From an uncultured bacterium (GTDB taxonomy: Bacteria > Bacillota > Clostridia > Lachnospirales > Lachnospiraceae): a stretch of DNA of 33,427 nt. Below are positions 33,419 through 33,427 of this stretch, piece by piece. Numbering within the stretch: position 1 is the first letter of the stretch; the number at the start of each line of letters is the position of its first letter. The position numbers and the translations under genes are program-made. Below the pieces are notes generated by a model. The model did not search any database, was not told the origin of the DNA, and saw only the letters and a list, made by a program, of their open reading frames with translations. The stretch spans positions 1 through 33,427 of the forward strand of contig CANPIC010000034.1 of NCBI GenBank assembly GCA_947574055.1, given 5' to 3'.

Positions 33419-33427
33419 CTCATGAAA

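Overview
The window reads as chromosomal DNA of a spore-forming, fermentative Firmicute, most likely Lachnospiraceae or a related clostridium. The grounds are strong AGGAGG-type ribosome binding sites, a CotF-like coat protein, a PcrA with a Tudor-like tail, DUF5722 and WYL-regulator genes, and a TnpV remnant. This placement is an inference from gene content. All genes but one run on the + strand. No tRNA, rRNA or CRISPR array was seen.

Region 1 (1-3960) is a nucleoside salvage operon: deoC, cdd, deoB, a YczE/YitT-like membrane protein and a purine nucleoside phosphorylase. It cleaves nucleosides, isomerises (deoxy)ribose-1-phosphate and feeds deoxyribose-5-phosphate into central metabolism. 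Region 2 (4049-10818) is the most interesting part. It is a tight seven-gene lipid cluster: DgkA kinase, a CDP-archaeol-synthase (CarS)-like cytidylyltransferase, a CDP-alcohol phosphotransferase, a Psd-like decarboxylase, a UbiA-type prenyltransferase homologue, a rifampicin-phosphotransferase/PEP-synthase-like phosphotransferase and a YghO-like GNAT protein. Four of these match, by family, the steps archaea use to make archaetidylethanolamine. The Psd-like protein lacks the usual catalytic Asp.

Region 3 (10819-16080) has two chemoreceptors with different sensor domains, separated by a strong terminator, then a TtcA-like tRNA thiolase. Region 4 (16204-22052) has an SH3b/transmembrane/acidic-repeat protein overlapping an ABC exporter, a siroheme nitrite/sulfite reductase, a WYL regulator and a VOC protein. 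Twin TGACA/TGTCA palindromes flank a possible promoter between the last two. Region 5 (22350-27416) has an orphan BMP-type lipoprotein, a DUF5722 glycosidase-like lipoprotein, an AraC regulator and, on the - strand, an orphan NMT1-type substrate-binding lipoprotein.

Region 6 (27557-32752) has pcrA, a small single-pass acidic protein, an M14 peptidase, a GreA-family factor preceded by a perfect 28-bp direct repeat, and a CotF-like coat protein. A degenerate relative of that repeat lies just upstream of deoC. Region 7 (32804-33427) is AT-rich, gene-poor and holds a broken TnpV gene, so it looks like mobile-element debris.
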